Shown here piece by piece: positions 42,638 to 54,900 of a DNA stretch of 64,000 nt (positions within the stretch are counted from its first letter, which is position 1; every line of letters begins with the position of its first letter). The position numbers and the translations under genes are program-made. The stretch spans positions 248,001 through 312,000 of the forward strand of contig BRON01000008.1 in NCBI GenBank assembly GCA_024345305.1, read 5' to 3'. This stretch comes from Mrakia gelida (lineage: Eukaryota > Basidiomycota > Tremellomycetes > Cystofilobasidiales > Mrakiaceae). The notes under the pieces were generated by a model. That model was given only the letters and a program-made list of their open reading frames with translations, searched no databases and was not told the origin of the DNA.

Positions 42638-44454
42638 ATGTCTCCCACTCTCCCCAAATCTTACACTGCGATGCAATGCGCCGACGTCGGGAAGCCCTTC
42701 AAGAAGGTCGAGATCGATCTGAAGCAGCCCGAGGAAGGCGAGATCCTCGTCAAGATGTGAGCTCGATCTTCCCTCTCCGTTCACTAGAAGCGGCACTTTC
42801 TGACTGTTTTGCCTCCCTCTGCCCTTCAGCCTTGCCTCTGGAGTCTGGTACACCCTTCGTCCGTCTCGTATCTTCTCTGTCGTCTCCACGTGCTGATCAT
42901 GATCTCTCGCTCTTTCCAGCCACTCGGACGCTGGAGTTAGGGAAGGCCAGATGGGACCTTTGCCTCGAATCCCTGGACATGAGATCGTCGGAGACGTCGT
43001 CGCCGTTCCCGAAGGAGAGAAGAGGTTCAAGGTCGGAGACAGAGTCGGATCGGGATGGCACGGCGTGAGTTAGCAGGCTCAGAGACGAGCGCAACGGGAG
43101 TCGAGCTCGATCTCGACTTTCTCCTCGCCTCCACTTTCCCTCCTCGTTTTAGATTCGAGCTGACTCGACTCTCACATTTTCTCCTGACTTCTCGCTCGCC
43201 AGGGACACTGTGGAGTCTGCAACCGATGCAGAACTGGAGACTTCGTCACCTGCGAGAACGAGGCGATCAACGGAGTTTCGCGAGATGGAGGATAGTGAGT
43301 CGCCCGTTCCCTACTCTCGCTCCCCAAACTTCAGCCGATAAGCCCCAGCCCCAGCTGCAGCCAGACCACCCTGAACCGCGCTTGCGAGGGGCTTATTGAA
43401 GCGGTGGAGGCATTAAACGATTAGATACACCTCGAAGCTGACCATCTGCCTTCTCTTCGCCAGCGCCGAGTACGTTCTGCTCCGAACCGAAGCTGTCGCT
43501 TCCATCCCTACGGACATCGACCCCGCCGAGGTGAGTATCTTGAGAGCGGGGGAGGAAGATCGAGGTCTTCGTCGGCGAAGCTGACATCTCTTCTTCTCCT
43601 CCCAACTCGCATCCTCTCCGCCTCTCCCTCTCCTTCCCCCTAGGCTGCTCCTCTCCTCTGCGCTGGAGTCACCGTCTTCAACTCTCTTCGACACATGGAC
43701 ATCCACCCCGGAGATATCGTCGCAGTTCAAGGAATCGGAGGGTGAGTTTTGACTCGACGCGTCGCCGCTCCCTCGCCCCGGTTTCGCTCTTATTTCCCTC
43801 TGACCCCTTCCTTCCCTCCTTCTCATTGTTCCTGGTTTTCACCACGTTCCTCGTCGCTACAGACTCGGTCACCTTGCGATCCAGTACGCCAACCGAGCTG
43901 GTTACCGAGTCGTCGCTCTCTCGTCGTCCGACAAGAAGAAGGAGCTCGCCACCTCCCTCGGAGCTCACGACTACGTCTCTGGAGATCAAGACAAGACTCT
44001 TACCGAAATGGGAGGAGCCAAGGTCATCATCTGCACTGCTCCCAGCGCAGATGTAATCAAGGAGTTGATCTCTGGTCTCGCCGTCGAGGGAACGCTCCTC
44101 ATCCTCGCCCTCTCCGACGATCTCACCGTCCCCGTTCTCTCGCTCATCACCAAGCGATTGCAGATTCGAGGATGGCCTTCTGGTAAGCTCAACTCTACTC
44201 AACTCGAAGGACTCTTGCCTTCGACGCGTCGCCTCCAATCGATTTCGACGTTTTCGCTGACTCGCTTCCTTCCCTTTCTTTTCGTCGCAGGTACCGCCAA
44301 GGACTCCGAGGAGACCATCAAGTTCTCCCAGACTCAGGACATCACCTGCCAGATCGAGAAGTACGGTCTCGAGGACGCTGAAGAGGCGTACCAGAGCATG
44401 TTGAGCGGGAAGGCGAGGTTCAGAGCTGTTCTCGTCCCTGGCTACAAGAAGTGA
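42638..44454 (+). CDS. Zinc-dependent alcohol dehydrogenase (MDR family)
   Basis: Start ATG 42638, stop TGA 44452-44454; about 350 residues. Catalytic zinc ligands are visible: Cys in SGVCHSDAG, His-Glu in RIPGHEIVG, Cys in PLLCAGVTV. The four structural-zinc cysteines are in GHCGVCNRCRTGDFVTC. The NAD(P)-binding loop is VAVQGIGGLGHLAIQYA. It belongs with class I/propanol-preferring microbial ADHs and interconverts alcohols and aldehydes or ketones with NAD(H) or NADP(H) in the cytosol. The residue after strand 2 (ALSSSDKK) has no acidic residue at its start, so NADP use is possible. The catalytic Cys region is coded through an 18-nt microexon (42830-42847, completing LASGVC). Six or more introns; two contain GACGCGTC (43755, 44223). 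Confidence 0.93.
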
Positions 44455-44636
44455 GGCCGTTAATTAGCTAGCTACTTCTGGTTACGAAATATGTACTTTC
44501 TCCGACGACGAGTGAAGTTTTGAGAGCTGGTGAACGAATAAAAACCGAATAAATCGCTGAGGAACTGGGGAGCTGACGAGCTCGAGACGTTCAGCTCAAC
44601 CCACCACCCCTTCCTCCCCCCTCTCCCCTTTCAGCC

Positions 44637-47102
44637 ATGTCGTCAGCACCAGGGAAGCTTTCTCGAGAGGAGTGGAGACGTAACAAGGATTTGGAGGTGA
44701 GTTTGTCGTTCTAGCAGCCGAAGGATGGCAGGGAAGGGAGAGGGAAGGAGAGAGGAGGAAGGGACCAGCTTGACCTCCTTCCCTCCCCTTCCCTTCGTCG
44801 GCTCTCTTGTCCTCGTTCTTGCTCGAAGCTGACTCACTTCTCTTCTCACAGGCTGCTCGTAAAGCCGGAACTGCTCCCGCTGAGGTCGATGAGCAAGGAC
44901 GAGCTATCAATCCTCATATTCCTGGTGAGTCGAGCTCGCCCCTTCCTCCTTCCCCTCCTCCTTCCCTCCCCACCACCTCTCCTCCTGCGCTTCCCTCCTC
45001 GTCTGCTGGACAAATCACTTACCACCTTTTCTTCTTCTCACTTGCAACTCCCTTCAGAGTACATCACGAAGGCTCCCTGGTACCTCGACACTGGACGAGC
45101 TTCCCTCAACCATCAACGTCTCCCCGAGCAGGATGCCTCCTCGTCTCGACTTCAGTCCTACCAAGATCGAGGCAAGACGGCTGGACCCGCTGCTTCCAAG
45201 TACCGGAAGGGAGCGTGCGAGAACTGTGGAGCGATGACTCACAAGGCGAAGGATTGCGTGGAGCGACCTAGGAAGAAGGGAGCCAAGTTCACCAACAAGG
45301 ACATCGTCGCCGACGAGCTCATCCCGGAACTCTCCACCAACTGGGACGCCAAACGAGACAGATGGAACGGATACGACACCACCGAGCACACCAAGGTCTA
45401 CGAGGAGTACGCCGCTCTCGAGGAAGCCAGGAAGAAGATTCGAGAGGACGAGATCGACAACCAAACCACCACTGATCTCGCTGCCGTCAAGAAGGTCGCG
45501 AAGGCAGGGAAGGAGAAGAAGGGAGGCAACAACGACGACGACTTCGGTAGTTCGGACGAGGAGGACAAGGACGAGGACAAGTACGCCGATGCTGCCGATG
45601 CTGCTGGACAGAAGGTCGATACCAAGTCGAGGATCACCGTTAGGAACCTCAGGATTCGAGAGGACACGGCGAAGTACCTCATGAACCTCGACGAAGACTC
45701 GGCTCACTACGATCCCAAGACGAGGTCGATGAGGGAGGCCCCCAAGCAGGGTGGGAAACCAGAGGATGTACGTATTCGCTCTATGTTCTTCTTCGAGGTC
45801 TGGGAGCTCTCGCTCATCCGTTCGAAACGTCGAAGCTCACCTCCCTTTCCTTCCCCTCCTTCTTAGATGGAGTTCGCCGGAGACAACTTCCTTCGATACT
45901 CAGGAGACGCTACCAACATCCAGAAGCTCCAGCTCTTCGCTTGGAACTCGGCAGCTCGAGGAAACGACGTTCATCTCAACGCCAACCCGACCCAGGGAGC
46001 GATCCTTCATCAGCAGTTCCAGGAGAAGAAGGAGAAGCTCAAGGACACGACCAAGGTTGGGATTCTGCAGAGGTACGGTGGAGAGGAGTATTTGGAGAAG
46101 GTGCCGAGGGAGCTGTTGACGGGTCAGACGGAGGATTGTGAGCACTTGTTTTGTTGAGCTTCGGAGGGAGGGAGGGGAAGGAGGAGGTGAGCTCGCGTGA
46201 GTTCGAACGAGAGAGCTGACCTTCCTTTCGCCTCTTCCTTTCAGACGTCGAGTACTCGCGAACTGGAGAAGTCATCAAGGGACGAGAACGAGCCAAGGCT
46301 CGCTCGAAGTACGAGGAAGACAGTACGTTTCTCTCTCCTCTCTCCTTTCCTCTGCTCGCGCGTCTCGCTTCGTCGCCGACCTCGCTCTCACGCGTCCCTC
46401 CTCCCTTCTCAACAGTCCACCCCCAAAACCACACCTCCGTCTGGGGATCCTACTACATCCTCTCCTCCGGCACCTGGGGTTACTCCTGCTGCCACGCAAC
46501 CCTCCACGGCTCCTACTGCACCGGAGAAACAGGTCGTCAAGTCTCGAAGGACTCATCCGTCAAATCCCTCCTCGCCAACTCCAACACCTTCTCCGCTCCC
46601 ACTCCCCAGTCCCCACCACCAGCCGAGTCTTCCTCTTCCTCAGCATCCAAACAAGCAGGAGAGATGCTCCCACCCTCGGAAGTCCGAAGCTTCAGCAAGA
46701 AGAGGCATGGGGAAGGGGAGATCGTGCTGGACAAGGATCGGTTGGAGAGGGCTTTGGCGGAGGAGAGGAAGAGGAAGGTTCAGGAGGAGGAGGATCAGGT
46801 CGGAGGGTGGAGTCAGAAGAAGGCTGGTGGAGGGAAGAGAGGGAAGTATAATAATACGGCGGATGGGAAGGGTGGGACTGGGGAGGTGACGGAGGAGGAA
46901 CTTGGTGAGTCGTCGCGTCGTTTTGGGTTTCGTTTTGGCTTTCCTCTCGTCCCAAGTTGGGTGGTTCGAGACGAAGAAGAAACTGACACGCTGCTTTTGA
47001 CCCTTTCGTTCGCTTGTCACAGAGGCCTACCGACTGACTCGATCCCACGACGGAGACGACCCGATGGCGAAGTTGACGGGGGACGAGATCTTGCCTCTTT
47101 AG
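44637..47102 (+). CDS. SLU7: Pre-mRNA-splicing factor SLU7
   Basis: Seven exons (44637-44696, 44852-44924, 45058-45767, 45867-46137, 46245-46322, 46416-46904, 47023-47102) join in frame to 586 residues. It starts [20 protein letters not shown], then [13 protein letters not shown], and the CCHC zinc knuckle [20 protein letters not shown]. The central block [13 protein letters not shown] ([17 protein letters not shown]), [17 protein letters not shown], and [36 protein letters not shown] follow. The end is [17 protein letters not shown]. All are hallmarks of Slu7. Slu7 acts in the second step of splicing and helps choose the 3' splice site when it is distant from the branch site. In a genome where almost every gene has many short introns this factor should be important. 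Length is typical. Confidence 0.95.
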
Positions 47103-47361
47103 TCTCGTTCAGTAGTTCATCTTCGTTCTATTTTGTATTCGAACTCGCTCGATGTTTATGTTTTTCATCTCGTCAGTCAGGTCTCGAACTGAAATTTATT
47201 CTCGAACGAAAGAAAGCGGAGGCAAACTCTCGAAGAGGAAGGAGGAGGAAGGCGAGCTCACACGATCTCCCCAAAACGTCGACCGTCGACTCGCCACCTC
47301 CCCACCCGTCACTTCTCTCCATTTCTCGTCTCCTAGAGAGAAAGCCCTTTCCCAATCAGCC

Positions 47362-50300
47362 ATGGGCCAAGGTATCTCTGTCACCACTACTGCCACGACA
47401 ACGGGCCTTCCTCCGGTTGGATTGAATCCTCATCAGCAGCAGGAGCTTCGAGACGCCATCGAGGAAGCTTCGGACGAGCATTTGTCTGAGATCTTGCAGC
47501 TTTTAGAGGATGAGGGGCTGTCGATGGTGAGCTCCATAGTCCTTCCTATATATCAAGGGCTGGAGGAGCAGGCGGGAAGGAGACGGAGCTGACTCCGACG
47601 ACTTCGTCCTTCCCACCATCTCCTCCCTTCTTCTTCATTCGTTCGTTCTCATTCCAACAGGATTCTCCCAGCGCCCACGACCGCAGCGTCGCCTCCGTAC
47701 GAGCCCTCGAACTTCTCCGTCCTGGAGTTGTGATCGTTCCTCTTCCGATCCCTCAGGTCCCAGCAGGAGGACTGGGAGGAGGAGTGGGAGCTCAACCTCT
47801 TCCCTTCCCCTTCTTCGGTCTCACGCCTCAACCGCCTCAGCAACAGGACGACGACGACGAGGATCCCTACGCCGATATGCCTCCTCTCGCTGGATCGGAG
47901 AGCGATCAACCGGATCCCCACGAAGGAATGCCTCCTTTGGTCGACTCAAACCCAGGAGGAGGAGGTGCCGCCACCGCTTCGCTCTCGACGAGTCCTGAGC
48001 AAGCAACGCCTACGCTCTTCTCTCAGTTCAACCAGGTCTCAACAACATCACCAGCAGCAGCCGACGAGTCAGATGGAGAAGAATCAGACGGATCCATGCC
48101 GGACCTCATCCCTCCCAAACTCATCCCAACCTCCTCGACGACGACTCAACCACCTCCACCCGCTCCCGCCTCAATCGATGGAGACACAGACGACGACGAC
48201 GAGTTCACAGGCATGCCTCCCCTCCTCCCTATCAACCCTCCAGATCTTCCGCCCACCAGCTCAGCTCCCATCGCTTCCATCATCAGCGACGGCAACGAAT
48301 CCGACTCCTCCTCCGACTCCATGCCTCCCCTCGCCGAGATCCGACCTCCCAAAACCACCTCCCAACCTCCTCCCTGCACCAACGACGGAGAAGATTCCGA
48401 CACCGACTCCATGCCCGACCTCGTCGATTCCTCAACAACTTCCAAACCACAACCACCCGTCAAACCACCCTCCGCACTCGACACCTTCACCTTCTCCTCT
48501 TCCTTCCCCTCCCTCCTCACCGTCCCTGCGTCCAACTTCCCTCTCCCCGCTCTCCCACCAGCCGACCAGAGTCCACTGAGGAGGTCGCTGGCGAGCTTGC
48601 CGGTGGATGTGCTGCATGCGATTGGGTGGTTTTTGGTGGAGGGGACGGGGAAGGATAGGGAGGGGTTTGAGAGGCCTAGGAAGCAGGGGAGGGCGGTGGC
48701 TAGGTTGAGTGGGTGTTGTAGGGTTTGGTATGGGTGAGTGCAGCTTTATTCAAGGCTCCGAGAAGGGGAGGTGGGAGGGAAGAAGGGTGAAGGGATGGAG
48801 AGGAGGCAGACGCGTCGAATCGAAGAGGCACGCGGAAACTGACTTTGTCGCGTCTCGTTGCTGTTTTCGTTCGAACGAACAGGGTAATGAGGAAGGAGAT
48901 GTATCGGTACTTGGAGATTCGGGGAGATGATCAGACAAAGGCTCAGCTGGAGTGGATCAAGGGGAACAAGGAGGTCGCGAGTTGGGTTCGGTGAGTTGCC
49001 TCGTCTTTCCTCCTTCGAGACGCGCTTCTGGTCGCTGACTCCAGTTCTCGTCTTGTTCGGGCTGTGCAGATACGTCGAAGTCACGTCTCTCTGCCCTCGA
49101 CATCGAGATATGATCACTCCCATTGCCGAGGCTGTCGCTGTGAGTCTCTCGCGTCCACTCGTTGCGTCGAGTTCGTCCACAACTGACCTCTCTCCCTCTT
49201 CTTCTCCTTCAGACCTTCACCAACCTCACCCACTTCTCCTGGCTCGCCCACGCCTCCATTCCACCCACCATCGCCTCCTCTCTCGTCAAATCCCCCACCC
49301 TCACCTCCCTCCACCTCTGGCGAAACGCCATCGGAACAGCCTACCTCCTTCACAATCTCAACCTCGTCGAACTCAAGATCGCTCGAACCACCCTCGGCGA
49401 CGAGCAGTGCAACGAGCTCGTCGATGCTGGGACGGGAGCTCTTCAAGGGGGAACGTTCGAGGAGAACGAGCTTGTGTATCGCATGAGGGACAAGAGGGAT
49501 CTTTCCTCTTTCAGAGGATTGATCGAGGCTTACCACGGAACGCTCGAGAGGATCTCGTTCGAATCGGAGTTCAGGTCGCTCACTTGGATGGAAACTGTCT
49601 TTGGAGCACCACCTCCCGACCCTCCAACTCCCTCGTCGACTCCTCCTCCCATCCTCTTCACCCCCCCACCTCCCACGGTCCTCCCGCTCCTCACTCTTCC
49701 TCGGCTACGAACGATCAAGTTCCCCTCCTCGGATCTCACCTCACCTACGTTCCACCACCTCCTCGAAACGTCCCCGGAGATCGAGTCGATGCATATCACG
49801 CACATCCCGGAGGAGGAAGGGAACGAAATCTCACCCACAGCACCGGAGGGGACGTTGAGGAATTTGAGGACGTTGCATTATCGAGGGGGGAGGAGGGACG
49901 CTCAGGCGGAGAGTTTCCCTGTTAGGGAAGGGTTCGAGAGTTTCTTGACGGCTGGGGGAGGGGCGACGAGGGTGAGGGATCTGGGTGGGTGTTTTTGGTC
50001 GAGACGAGGCGAGTCGCGTCGAAGCGATTTCGATTTTGAAAGCTGACTTCGCTTCTCGTTCGGTCGCCTCGTTGGTCGCAGATATCTCCTTCATCTCCCC
50101 CCTGGACCTCCAATCCATCCTCCTCTCCGCCAACTGCACAGCCCTCACCAAACTCGCCGTCTCCCTCAAAACGGCAGCGACGAAACCCTTGCTTCAGCTC
50201 ATCGTGCGAGAGTGTCCCAACCTCGTGGATCTGACGATCGATGCTCCGAAGTGGCAGGTCACGCTCGTGAATGGGCTTCTTGAGCCCTTCGAGGGGAAGG

Positions 50301-51548
50301 TCTCGACCTCTGAAGCAAGAGAAGGTCAAACTGACGCGCTCGTTCGCTTCGTTCGTTTCGATTCATTCGAAAACAGGGAGTCTTCTCCCTCCTTCTCCGA
50401 CCTCTCAAGAACCTCAGAAATCTCACAACAGACCACTCCATCGCGATGACGACGACGAAGAACCCGGTCCCTCAGGCTCAGGATCTTCTGCTCGGAGGAG
50501 TCTACCCTTCCGAGATGGCGGAAAGGTTGGAGAGGTGTGAGTCGATTTGGTTTTCGCTCGCTCGCTCTCTTTCCTTCTCCTTCCTTTCCCATCCCGTCTT
50601 CACCCTTTTTTCCTCGAGATCGTCACTGACCATCTTCGCTTCGCCTCGCTTCGGGTTGGTTTCTTTCCGCTTTGGACGAGAGCAGACATGCGAACCAACA
50701 TCAAACGCTGGTGTGCCAACTTTCTTCACTTCGCCGAGGAGAATCACAAGCTCGAGAAGATCAGCTGGCAGGCTTCGGATGAGATCGTTTATATCTTTAC
50801 CGTCAGTATCCAGTCCTTCCAAACCTCGTCTCGTTCTCGAAACTGACTCGCGTCAAAACAAATCAACCAGGTCTTCCCGAATCCTCCCTTCCTCGAAGAA
50901 GCCGATCGACTCAACATGTTCGCGAACGCGCTTCCGAACCAGAGTCTCATCAAGAGGAGGCTCGTGAGACTTGAGGCGGAGGGGATCGTTGAGCTTGGTG
51001 CTGTGAGTCCCCCGTCTGGAAGTCTCTCGCGCGCTCGTTCGTCGCTGACCTCGACCTCTAACCTCCCCCTCGCTTTTCTTGTTGGATCAGTTCAACCCCA
51101 ACTCCCTCGAAGGTCTCCTCGGAGGACTCGCTGGACTGGACGGCGGAGCGGGAGTGGCTGCTCTTGTTCGTTTTCTCCCCTTCATTCCCTCCATCCCTCC
51201 TTCGCCTCCAGCTTCCCCTCCCCTCCCCTCCCCACTAACCCTCTCTCTTTTTTCCCTCGTTTTCACTTGCAGATGAACATGCTCGGTCTCCAAGTCGGCG
51301 CTGGAGGAGCTCTCGGAGGACTTGGGGTGGGAGTAGGAGCAGGAGCGGGAGGAGGAGCGTTCCAAATCCCCGCCAACCTCTTCGCAGCAGCGGGAGCAGG
51401 AGGAGGAGGAGGCGGAGCGATCAACATTCCTGGACTCGGAGCGTTGGGTGCGATGTTCCCGCTTGGGGGTGGATTTGGGTTTGGGGTTGCTGGGGCGGGA
51501 GGAGGAGCGGGAGGGGGCGGAGGAGGGGGAGGGGGAGGTGGGGTGTGA
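47362..51548 (+). CDS. F-box/LRR-like protein with MPxL repeats and Gly-rich tail
   Basis: About eleven exons from ATG 47362 ([13 protein letters not shown]) to TGA 51546-51548, roughly 1,050 residues. The N-terminus has a short helical segment ([20 protein letters not shown]), then an acidic Pro-rich region with six MPPL/MPDL motifs (47877-48422). An F-box-like segment follows ([19 protein letters not shown]...LSGCCRVWY). The middle third is LRR-like: [96 protein letters not shown]. Then a helical part ([20 protein letters not shown]) and a C-terminal stretch almost purely Gly/Ala with runs of Gly. It is probably an SCF adaptor; the target is unknown. MGQG at the N-terminus could be a myristoylation signal (inference). 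Confidence 0.78.
47877..48422 (+). repeat. Six-copy MPxL motif array (protein level)
   Basis: Within the second exon of the F-box/LRR gene the pentapeptide [D/G/S]MP[P/D]L recurs six times, with ATG codons at 47877, 47928, 48096, 48213, 48321 and 48411. Each is preceded by acidic or Ser residues (for example [17 protein letters not shown]). Spacing is irregular, 17-56 residues. Confidence 0.85.
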
Positions 51549-51925
51549 GGTTGAGTCGAGTCGCGTCGCGTCGTGTTGTTTTTCATTCTTTTTCGTTTTT
51601 GCGTTTCCTTTTCCACCCCTCAGCCCTTCTTTCCTTCCTCTTCAGTCTTCCTAATGTTCTAGCCAGCGCTCTTTGATGTCCCTCTCCTCTCTTCCGTTTC
51701 GTGTCGACGTTTGAGCAAACGGAAAGGAGAGGGCGACGCGTCGAGGTTTGCGAGCGAGAAGCGAGTGCTACAGTATCGTAAAATCATCAAACAAACAAAG
51801 GAAGATAGAGTGTGGGTGCTGCGCGGGCGAGAGATAGCGTTACTGTGGTTATGCGACGGAAAGGAGAACCGAGAAAGAGAAAAATGCAAAAAGAGAGCGT
51901 CCGTTCGTTTGTCGTCGATCAACGC
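51549..51925. other. Convergent intergenic region
   Basis: 3' regions of the F-box/LRR gene (+) and the gelsolin-type gene (-). A GACGCGTC copy is at 51735-51742. A short alternation GTCGAGTCGCGTCGCGTCG follows the F-box/LRR stop. No gene seen. Confidence 0.4.
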
Positions 51926-54900
51926 TCAACCCGACCTCGGAGCGACTCCCAGAGGGAGGAACGTCTCGTCCCTGAGCATCGAGCTCGACCACGAAGCCTG
52001 AGAAAGATGCTCTCTAGCTTCATCGAGCGAGCGGACGTTCATGTGTGAAGGGGCTTGGCCTCCGTTCTGTTTCGAGGAAGAGGATGGTCGAGAGGTTAGC
52101 AAGGGGTACGAGAAACGAAAGACGAGAGGACAGGGAGGGGGACAGAGGGGGAAGGACGTACAAGCTCATCCTCATCAAGGTATCGGAAGTAGGTCTTGAG
52201 GTCGGAGGGGATCTTGGAAGGGAGGATGAGGGCGTGGACGGGAGGTTTGAAGGGCCGGGAAGTTTGGATCGAGCGTGAGATTCGCTGTGAGTCGATGAGG
52301 CGAAGAAGAGGAAGTCAGCGTCGAGGCAAAGTGGAAAAAGAGATGAAGGAGGGTAGCATACGAACCTCAGCGAGATGCAAAGCCAGTCGGATATCCTGCC
52401 TTCGACCTCTTGCGTTTTGAGCGACGACGACGAAGATCTCGAACGAGACGAGAACGAGCTTGATTCCGGATTCGAAGACGTCTCCAGCGAGGAGGGAGTT
52501 TATCGGAGTCACCTACGCAGCGAGTCGAGAAAGGATCGAGAAGTCAGTTCCGACGAACGAACGAACGGGACGAACCAAAGCGCGTCGATCTCGAAGACGC
52601 ACCTTCCCGTTCTCCACACTACACCCCCTCCCTTCATCCTCCTCCAGCCCACTTCTGAACTTCCAATGCCAAGCCCTGGACCCTTCACCCTCCTCCTCCT
52701 CCCCGAAGCACATCCAGAACAACTCGTGATCCTCGGACTTCGTGGCCGCGCTCTCCTCGAGCTCAATGAAGTCGGATGGAGAGTCCTTCGCGAGGATAGC
52801 AGCGTATTGACGACCCGCGATTCGTTCGGTTCGGAGGGAGCCTTGACCGTGGAAGAGAAAGACTTGGGAGAGGACGGTGAGGACGAGTGAGTGGCGGGAG
52901 GTGAGGGAGGAGGGGAGCTGTTGAGCGGGAGGACAGACGAGAGTCAGCGAGAGTCGTTGAATGAACGGGCAGGGGAAACGAGAGATGGTAGGTGACGTAC
53001 GAGGTCGACCTCGTCGATAAGGATAGAGCCTTGAAGCTGCTGGACCGTGTAGAGCTACGAATGAGGGTCGAAAATAAGCGTCAGCCGAAACGAACAAACG
53101 AACGAAGAAGACTCGACGCGTCGGAGACAATCCGAGCAACTCACCGAAGTGTTCTCAGACGAGAAATGATCCCTCTCCCCTTGTCGAATCACCAACTTGT
53201 TTCCCAGCACAGCCATCAGCTCTTGATCTTCCTCCCCCTGCTTCACCTCGATCTGTTATCCCCAAACCAAAACCAAACCAGGTCGAAAGAAACGCGCGTC
53301 AGTTCTCACGTTGGTCCTCGTCCTCCCCTCCTTTCTCCCTTTCCCCCTCTTCCGATTTTTGAAGTGAGCACTCACCACCCCAGCACTCAACCTCTTCGCA
53401 ACCTCCTCCAATTTCCTCCCGGCCTTCCCTCCTCCGCTTGAGCTTGAATCAACCCTCCTTCCCTTCCAACCCCAAACCTTCGAGCTCACCAGCCCCGTCT
53501 CCCTCGATTTGGAACGATGAACGACCGCGAGCATCTCGGAGGCGTAGAAGATCCAGGGTGAGTTGAGGGTGGCGGTTGGGACAGGGGTGGTTTGGCCCGA
53601 GGAGGAGATGGATAGGATTTCGAGGGAGAGGGTGAGGGAGGGTGGTTGGGGAGGAGTGTTGGTGGGTTTTGTGAGGGCGAGGAGGGTGGAGATGGAGATT
53701 CTTGGGAGGGGAGGATCTGGGGACAACGGCGTGGAGGGTTTGTTAGTGGGATGTCTTCGATGAACAAAGGGGACTGGACGAGATGCGTCGAGAGGAAACG
53801 CAAACACCCACCAACAACTCGCGTCTTCAACAACGTCGGCTTCTCCTCTTCCTTCTTCTTCTCTGGAACAACGATCTTCTCAACCTCTTCAACCCTCTTC
53901 ACCTCCTCAATCTTCTTCACCTCCTCAGCCTTCTTCTCAACAAACACCATCCCAGGCAAAGCCTTCCCACCGAACGTCCCCTTCGGCCCCTTCGCCACCT
54001 TCTTCTCCCCTCCCTCTTCCTTGCTTCCCTTCTTCTCCTCCCCACCCACCTCTTTCTCTCCGGCCGTCTCCTGCCCTCCATAAGAGCTCAACGGCCTTGC
54101 TACTCCAATGGGAGCCTGATCTCCCCAAACCGACCTCCTCTGAGCGACGTTCCCACTGTTCCCGCTTTGGAACTCCCGTTGGGTTGGCGATGGAGGAGGG
54201 AGGGACGCGTCGGAGGTGGTGGGTGTGGCTTTGAAGGCGTGTTTGGTGGGTGAGAGAGGAGGAGGAGGGTTGGACGAAGAGGGTTCTTTGGTGGGCGAGA
54301 CGGGTCGTTGTTGAGCGAGGTTGGTGGAGGGAGTGAGGGTCGGGACGGGAGGGATGGGTTCGACGACGACGGGTTTGGTAGCGGCAGCGAGAAGGGGTTT
54401 GTTGGAAGGCGAGGCGGTGAGGGAAGTTCGGTTGGTCTTGGGTTTGGGTTTGCGGGCTCGATCTCGAGTTGGCTGATGGACGAACGAAAGCAGAAAGCGA
54501 GACGACGCGACGACAGTCAGTTCTCGACGTTCGCGCTTCTCCTTCTTCGGGAAGGGTAAACAGACAGATGACTATACGTACATGGAACAATCCTCCGCTC
54601 CCACTAGGACTAATCGGCAACCTCTCCTCCCCGCCTCGAGAAGCAGCAGCAGCAGCCTCGACTAGATCGACTCCCGAGCTCGATCCTCGACTCTCCTTCC
54701 TCACCCTCACCGGCGTAGCGGACGACTTCAACACTCCCACTGCGACTCCTCCTCCTCCGTTGGAAGGCTTGGGTACCGACGAATCGGGCTGCTCGAGCGA
54801 TTTGGTTACAGAGGGCGCGAGGGCGAAGCCCCTCTTCGTCGGACTCGCAGGAGGAGCGTCGACGACCGAAGGGAACGCGACCTTGCTCGGCGAAGCAGGT

